Assembly: GCA_020881085.1 (NCBI GenBank)
Contig: JAJIYR010000198.1
Span: 1 to 9,419, forward strand
Length of the DNA stretch: 9,419 nt
Origin: Rickettsia endosymbiont of Bryobia graminum
Lineage (GTDB): Bacteria; Pseudomonadota; Alphaproteobacteria; Rickettsiales; Rickettsiaceae
Direction: 5' to 3'
Shown: positions 5,637 through 9,419 of the stretch, in pieces
Numbering within the stretch: position 1 is the first letter of the stretch
Layout of the letters: each line of letters opens with the position of its first letter
Made by a program: the position numbers and the translations under genes
Notes under the pieces: generated by a model
Told to the model about the DNA's origin: nothing
The model's input: the letters and a program-made list of their open reading frames with translations, nothing else
Database searches by the model: none

Positions 5637-6932
5637 CTATGAAAATTTAGGTATAATAATTCTAATTAACAATCCGCCTAGATCTTTACTGTCTTGTAGT
5701 AATATTGTTCCATCATGATCAAGAATTATTTCTTTAGTGATGGCAAGACCAAGGCCTACATTCCCGGAGCTATTAAGAGAACGAGATTTATCGGATCTAT
5801 AAAATGGCTTAAATACTAGTGGCTTTTCTTTATTAGATATTCCAGGGCCATTATCTTCGATTTTTATTACTACATTGGTAGAAGCAGAATATACAGAAAT
5901 TTTTATTTTTGTAGAATATTTTATAGCATTATTAATTAAATTTGTTAGAGCTCTCTCGAAATTATTAGGTTTAATTTTAGTCTGTATGTTTATTTCTTTA
6001 ATAACCAATTTAATATTACTAGATGACCATTTATTAACTATGGTTTTTAACCAGTTTGGGAAGTTGATTGATTGATATTCTTCTCCGTTTTCTCCTTTGG
6101 CAAAATCCAGATATGATTTAATCATTTGCTGCATTACTTCTATATCTTCTCTTAGACCTTCAGTATCTTCTGATTTATCCATTAATTCCAATTGCAATTT
6201 CATTCGAGTTAAAGGGGTGCATAGATCATGGGAAATCATAGCAAGCATTCTTGTTCTTTTAAGTACTTGTTTCTCAATACGTTCTTTCATCTTGAGAAAA
6301 GCGATACCAGCTTTTCTTATTTCTTTTGCTCCTGAAGGTTTAAAATTATTTATCGATCTAACTCCGCGTCCAAACTGATCTGCTGCATCAGCTAAAGACA
6401 GAATAGATTTAATTTGATTTCTAGAGAAAATTAAAGAAATAGAAATTAGAGAAACAGATAAAAATATTAACCATAAAACAAAAATATAAGAAGTAGGATT
6501 CATTAATAATTTTGTTGGAAATGATACTATTAATAAACCTTGCGTTAACTGAAAATATACCTCGATTTTTCCTGTAGTGTTAATTTTTATAATATTCTTT
6601 TTATTAATTTTTATATCTATAATATTTTTTAAAATACCTAATTCTTCACTAATTTTAGGTTGGATTTTAGGCATTGTAGAGCCTTTAAGAAATCTATAGG
6701 ATAGATTTAAATAATTTGTTTCAGGGGTATTTGTTGCAAGTAAACTATTTTGCTCAAATAAGGCGCTGATTTCATTAGCAATAATATTGCTTGTATAGTA
6801 TGAAACATTATACCAATGTCTATCATAAAATAAGAATACTGCTAAAATTTGTCCTATTAAGGTAGGTATGGTAATAATCAGAATAAATCTAGCTAATAAA
6901 GTGTGTGGGAATAATTTACGTATAAATCGCAT
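5637..6932 (-). CDS. envZ: EnvZ-type membrane sensor histidine kinase
   Basis: This is the inner-membrane kinase partner of the response regulator immediately upstream. Counting from the ATG at 6932 (431 residues), it has membrane span 1 (about 12-36), a periplasmic sensor region (about 37-146), membrane span 2 (about 147-169) and a HAMP linker with LADAADQFGRG (about 170-220). The HisKA H-box SHDLCTPLTR has phospho-accepting His235, and the ATPase domain has the N-box NLINNAIKYS (331-340), G1 DNGPGIS (360-366) and G2 GNVGLGLAI (390-398). The H-box has Cys where EnvZ-type kinases usually have Arg, three residues after His. The frame is open further upstream to a TTG at 6986 (449 residues). 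I prefer ATG 6932, or 6941, because MRFIRKLFPHTLLARF begins like relatives as I recall them. The ompR overlap is then 17 bases. The stimulus is unknown. Confidence 0.9.
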   Translation of the reverse strand: MRFIRKLFPHTLLARFILIITIPTLIGQILAVFLFYDRHWYNVSYYTSNIIANEISALFEQNSLLATNTPETNYLNLSYRFLKGSTMPKIQPKISEELGILKNIIDIKINKKNIIKINTTGKIEVYFQLTQGLLIVSFPTKLLMNPTSYIFVLWLIFLSVSLISISLIFSRNQIKSILSLADAADQFGRGVRSINNFKPSGAKEIRKAGIAFLKMKERIEKQVLKRTRMLAMISHDLCTPLTRMKLQLELMDKSEDTEGLREDIEVMQQMIKSYLDFAKGENGEEYQSINFPNWLKTIVNKWSSSNIKLVIKEINIQTKIKPNNFERALTNLINNAIKYSTKIKISVYSASTNVVIKIEDNGPGISNKEKPLVFKPFYRSDKSRSLNSSGNVGLGLAITKEIILDHDGTILLQDSKDLGGLLIRIIIPKFS

Positions 6933-7608
6933 ATCCGCCATTTCGAATAGTTCGTAAATATTTTGGCTCTTTAGGATTATCTTCAATTTTACTTCTTATT
7001 CTAGTGATTTTTACGTCAATAGACCTAGGGCTTATTCCTCCCATTAATTTTGATAAATCTTCTCGTGAAAATATTTGTCCACTATTCTCTAATAGTAGCT
7101 CTAGTAATTTTTGTTCTGTAGAACTAAGTTGGACAGGTTGGTTATTTTTTTTAAATTCTTTTGAACTAAAATTATAGTAATTATTACCGAAATATTTAAC
7201 CGTAATATTATTTGGATTATTCTGCAAGTATGTATTATTTTTTCTAACCAAATTATTAATTCGGAGCAATAATTCTTTAGGCTCAAAAGGTTTTGTCATA
7301 TAGTCTGACGCTCCTGATTCCAAGCCTTTAACTCGATCGCTTGCTTCTGATAAAGCTGTTAGCATAACGATTGGTATGTTATTGCCAGTGGACCTAATAA
7401 TACTTGCAAATTCTAAACCAGTAATATTTGGTAGCATAACATCTAAAATAATTAAATCATAGGTGAAGGAATTTAATAATTGCTTGGCTTCTGTAACATT
7501 AATTGCTACAGAAACTGAAAAATCATTATTTTGTAGAAATTGCTGCAAAAGTTTTAGTATTCTGATATCATCGTCAACTACAAGAATGTTAAGTTTATGG
7601 TTTAGCAT
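6916..7608 (-). CDS. ompR: OmpR-family response regulator
   Basis: This is a cytoplasmic DNA-binding regulator of 230 residues. The receiver domain (1-120) has the acidic pair Asp12-Asp13, phospho-acceptor Asp56 (LIILDVMLP), switch Thr84 (VMLTA) and Lys106 (TKPFEP). A linker leads to a winged-helix DNA-binding domain (about 135-230): STEQKLLELLLENSGQIFSR, recognition-helix region SPRSIDVKITRIRSKIE, and the wing ending RNGGYAIYT. All phosphorylation residues are intact. It is the first gene of a six-gene minus-strand run and overlaps the kinase gene, so the two form a cognate pair. A good promoter with a palindrome over its -10 lies upstream, making autoregulation plausible. ATG at 7608 starts just before the first beta strand. 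The name follows from the pairing with an EnvZ-type kinase; target genes are not known from the sequence. Confidence 0.92.
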   Translation of the reverse strand: MLNHKLNILVVDDDIRILKLLQQFLQNNDFSVSVAINVTEAKQLLNSFTYDLIILDVMLPNITGLEFASIIRSTGNNIPIVMLTALSEASDRVKGLESGASDYMTKPFEPKELLLRINNLVRKNNTYLQNNPNNITVKYFGNNYYNFSSKEFKKNNQPVQLSSTEQKLLELLLENSGQIFSREDLSKLMGGISPRSIDVKITRIRSKIEDNPKEPKYLRTIRNGGYAIYT

Positions 7609-7641
7609 AATTTATGTTAATTCTTCTAGGATATAAGTAAG

Positions 7642-7660
7642 GCTATTCTAACTGAATAGC
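7642..7660. promoter_or_regulatory. Perfect 7-bp inverted repeat over the ompR -10 (possible operator)
   Basis: GCTATTC (7642-7648) and GAATAGC (7654-7660) are exact reverse complements separated by 5 bases. The symmetric site covers the -10 of the ompR promoter and part of its spacer, where a bound repressor would block RNA polymerase. It also lies 33 bases before the ilvE start codon, so it could affect both genes. OmpR-family proteins more often bind direct repeats, so the ligand may be another regulator. Confidence 0.45.
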
Positions 7661-7673
7661 AATTCCTTGACAA
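7645..7673 (-). promoter_or_regulatory. Sigma70-type promoter for the ompR-envZ run
   Basis: On the minus strand TTGTCA (7668-7673, 5 of 6 to consensus) and TAGAAT (7645-7650, 5 of 6) are separated by exactly 17 bases. The -10 lies 36 bases before the ompR ATG, leaving a leader of about 30 bases. This is the best promoter match in the window and the only clear one for the six-gene run. Confidence 0.65.
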
Positions 7674-7692
7674 TGATTGATCAGTAAAATAT

Positions 7693-8586
7693 ATGACTTT
7701 AGATAATAAAAATGCAGCAAACCTTAACCAGTCACCAACATATATTTGGATTAATGGTAAGTTCGTAATATTTGATGAAGCAAAAATACATGCTTTGACT
7801 CACAGTTTGCATTATTCTGGGGCGGTTTTTGAAGGAGAAAAAGCTTATAATGGTAAGGTTTTTAAATTAGAAGAGCATACAAATAGGCTGATAGAATCAG
7901 CAAAATCTTTGGGCTTAAATGTACCATATAGTTACGAAGAGATTATAAAAGCTCACCAATTGCTTATAGAAAAAAATAATATCAAGAATGCTTATATTCG
8001 ACCATTAATTTGGCAAGGTAGTGAATCAATAAACATAACTAATTCAGTTTTATCAGTTAATTTACTGATTGCTTCAGTACCATCACTTTATAGACCCTCA
8101 GAGCCATTAAATTTGCATATTGCACGTTGGCGTAAGCCTCATCCAAATTCTCTCCCGCCCCAGTGTAAATCAGCTGGTCATTATAATATGGCGATTGTTT
8201 GTCAAAAAGAAGCTAAAACCTTGGGTTTTAAAGACGCAATTATGTTAGATTGGGAAGGTTATATAGCGGAATGTACTACTTCAAACATTTTTTTTGTTAA
8301 AGATCTTCAGCTATTTACCCTTATTGCTGATAGATTTCTAAATGGTATAACACGCCAAACTATCATCGATCTTGCTTATGAATCAAATATTCAAGTTATT
8401 GAAGAAAGGATAAATCTTGAAAGGCTAGCTGAATTTTCAGAATGTTTTGTCACTGGTACTGCTATAGAAGTTAAAGAAGTGAAATCGATTAATTTTGATG
8501 GTAAAGAAATAATATTTCCCAATAATAAGATTACTAGTTTATTGAAGGCTAAGTATGATAAATTAGTAGGGAAAAGAGAAGTATAA
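7693..8586 (+). CDS. ilvE: Branched-chain amino acid aminotransferase
   Basis: This is a class IV PLP enzyme that moves the amino group between Leu, Ile or Val and 2-oxoglutarate in the cytoplasm. The 297 residues are the usual length. Visible marks are the N-terminal block [20 protein letters not shown] (18-37) with [10 protein letters not shown] (39-48), Arg65 (HTNRLIESA), the Arg103 region (YIRPLIWQG), the Schiff-base Lys159 in CKSAGHYN, the cofactor-binding Glu193 in the segment [13 protein letters not shown], and [10 protein letters not shown] (215-224) with VTGTAIEV (253-260). There are no other branched-chain synthesis genes nearby. In a reduced genome a lone IlvE would degrade or interconvert imported amino acids and 2-oxo acids (inference). 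It is divergent from ompR. ATG 7693 is the only reasonable start; no Shine-Dalgarno is seen. No clear terminator follows. Confidence 0.93.
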   Translation: MTLDNKNAANLNQSPTYIWINGKFVIFDEAKIHALTHSLHYSGAVFEGEKAYNGKVFKLEEHTNRLIESAKSLGLNVPYSYEEIIKAHQLLIEKNNIKNAYIRPLIWQGSESINITNSVLSVNLLIASVPSLYRPSEPLNLHIARWRKPHPNSLPPQCKSAGHYNMAIVCQKEAKTLGFKDAIMLDWEGYIAECTTSNIFFVKDLQLFTLIADRFLNGITRQTIIDLAYESNIQVIEERINLERLAEFSECFVTGTAIEVKEVKSINFDGKEIIFPNNKITSLLKAKYDKLVGKREV

Positions 8587-8825
8587 AATTATCCTTGTGA
8601 TTTACTAGAAAAATATAGCTATTAAGAAACTGTCATGGCGAGCACTATCTTTAACAATCGCGTGTCCAGCCAGTTTTTATTAAAGTCAGGATGACATATA
8701 GGTGCTTTTCTCAATTGCTATGTCATCTATAATGGCTTGCTATGACAATTTTATTATATCTAACCCGATTGAACTATTATGATAAGTGCTGTATAAGAAT
8801 AGTTTAAAAAGTTAGATAATGATTT
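8587..8825. other. Non-coding stretch after ilvE
   Basis: No gene is recognised. The stretch holds the palindromic element at 8631-8747 and then about 78 bases leading into the IS630 relic. Part of this, from about 8780 onward, may be the IS630 leader or terminal repeat, but the boundary cannot be fixed from one degraded copy. Confidence 0.5.
8631..8747. repeat. Nested palindromic repeat element (MITE-like, about 117 bp)
   Basis: The ends TGTCATGGCGAGC (8631-8643) and GCTTGCTATGACA (8735-8747) are inverted copies matching at 11 of 13 positions. Inside is a second, perfect 9-bp inverted repeat, GATGACATA (8690-8698) with TATGTCATC (8719-8727). The ends and the 'GTCATGGCGAGC' and 'AAAGTCAGGATGACA' phrases resemble small palindromic repeats scattered through Rickettsiales genomes. 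It is more GC-rich than its surroundings. It does not code. Membership of a named family such as a Rickettsia palindromic element is not established here. Confidence 0.6.
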
Positions 8826-9142
8826 ATGCGAGCATATAGTCAAGATTTAAGGAACAAAGGAATAAAGAATTACAAAGAAGGAACAATGACAATGATGGCA
8901 ATATCCAAGTTATTTGGCATTTGCTATGAATCAGTACGAGATCGGGTTAGGCGTTATACAGAAGATGGAGAGTACTCATCAAAGCAAGGAGTTGGTTGTG
9001 TGGACGAGTCGTAAGATTGGCTGATAAGGATAAGATTTTAGCGTATTGAAAATTGAATCCAGATGCAAAGGGTATTGAGGTCAGGAATGCTGTAGCTCCA
9101 AATTTACCGATGAGTACTTTTTATGATACTATAAGGCGGGTG
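8826..9142 (+). pseudogene. IS630-family transposase relic (N-terminal third, frameshifted)
   Basis: The frame from ATG 8826 reads MRAYSQDLRNKGIKNYKEG, then a helix-turn-helix (MTMMAISKLFGICYESVRDR) and a GEYSSKQGVGC linker, typical of an IS630 N-terminus. An extra two bases (GT at 9000-9001 in a TGTGTGG run) shift the frame, so it stops at 9014. In the restored frame GRVVRLADKDKILAY continues to a second stop (TGA 9047-9049). KLNPDAKGIEVRNAVAPNLP and MSTFYDTIRRV follow, after which similarity ends at about 9142. The DDE domain is gone and the IS5 relic begins. It is a different subgroup from the left-hand IS630, sharing only the fold. It is non-functional. Confidence 0.85.
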
Positions 9143-9143
9143 G

Positions 9144-9419
9144 TCAATTGAGCCAAATTACCGTGGCAGCCATATAAATAGCCGCCAAAAAGTTTTGCGA
9201 GGTTTTGTCATATCGTGTTGCGATTGCTGTATATTGCTTTAGGTTTGCAAAAAAGTTCTAGATCAAATGCCAAGCTGTATAAAGATGGTTATCATAATCT
9301 ATCGGATTTACACGATTCTTCTTTGGAGGAATCACAGCCGTAATCCCCTGCTCTTCGAGTTTGTTTCTCATACGTGGATCAGCATCGTAAGCTTGATCAG
9401 CAAGTGGAGCATCTGCTTT
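9144..9419 (-). pseudogene. IS5-family transposase, C-terminal part with an in-frame stop (continues past the right edge)
   Basis: The minus strand encodes the last 91 residues of an IS5-family DDE transposase (IS427/IS1031-like). It begins in the second-Asp region (ADQAYDADPRMRNKLEEQGI), then VIPPKKNR, and ends RYDKTSQNFLAAIYMAATVIWLN. The family's Y-(2)-R-(3)-E-(6)-K signature falls at codons 47-61 of this fragment. Tyr and Lys are kept, but Arg is Trp and the catalytic Glu codon is TAG (9258-9260). The protein would lack the last catalytic residue and its C-terminus. The natural stop at 9144-9146 is intact. The N-terminus lies outside the window. Confidence 0.85.

Noticed and set aside
5875..6378. 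Two plus-strand open frames (66 and 93 codons) inside envZ
   Set aside because: Both are antisense to the kinase ATPase and HisKA domains, with no start signal or similarity I recognise.
6933..6986. Longer EnvZ from the TTG at 6986
   Set aside because: The extra 18 residues would lie wholly within the ompR wing codons, the start is TTG without a Shine-Dalgarno, and the ATG at 6932 (or 6941) begins like other kinases of this type.
7101..7286. Second minus-strand frame of 61 codons within ompR
   Set aside because: It lies out of frame across the receiver/DNA-binding linker, which is Asn- and Ile-rich and low in complexity. The OmpR frame is clearly the coding one.
7667..7695. TTGACA on the plus strand as the ilvE promoter
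   Set aside because: At 17 bases the -10 would be TATATG overlapping the ilvE ATG, putting the transcript start inside the gene, and there is no usable later start codon. The ilvE promoter is left unassigned.
9258..9260. TAG in the IS5 gene as a recoded amino acid
   Set aside because: No other gene in the window has an internal TAG that must be read through, and TAG is used as a normal stop by the ftsB-like gene, so the standard code applies.

Overview
The window is AT-rich and densely coded. It looks like an obligate intracellular alphaproteobacterium, most likely of the order Rickettsiales, probably family Rickettsiaceae. The basis is recalled protein resemblance (RecG, a short RNase D, an OmpR/EnvZ-type pair, IlvE), low GC in every gene, rare Shine-Dalgarno sequences, decayed insertion sequences and a palindromic intergenic repeat. 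No search was run, so the genus is not assigned.

Layout. Positions 1-478 hold one end of an IS630-family insertion sequence on the minus strand. Its transposase is split over two frames at a run of eight A. It sits inside a gene for an apparently exported NADPH-dependent FMN reductase-like protein (476-709), of which only the first 77 residues remain. Next on the minus strand is recG (793-2853). A 444-base gap (2854-3297) follows, with no recognised gene but several inverted repeats that overlap or compete.

From 3298 to 7608 six minus-strand genes run head to tail with short gaps or overlaps: an OmpR-type response regulator, an EnvZ-type histidine kinase, uppS, cdsA, an FtsB/DivIC-type division protein and a short RNase D. 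The lipid-carrier enzyme UppS, the CDP-diacylglycerol synthase CdsA and the division protein all serve the cell envelope, so a shared transcript headed by a two-component system is plausible. A good sigma70-type promoter for this set lies at 7645-7673, with a perfect 7-bp inverted repeat (a possible operator) over its -10. ilvE (7693-8586, plus strand) is transcribed divergently from the same 84-base gap.

The right end (8587-9419) is a graveyard: a palindromic MITE-like element (8631-8747), a frameshifted IS630-family relic of a different subgroup (8826-9142), and, abutting it on the other strand, the 3' part of an IS5-family transposase gene whose catalytic-glutamate codon is a stop.

I see no undescribed defence or metabolic system here. 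The points worth a second look are the divergent promoter/operator, the structured gap upstream of recG, the IS630 slippage site, the exported flavin reductase remnant, the Arg-to-Cys change beside the EnvZ phospho-accepting histidine, and the two IS relics on the right.
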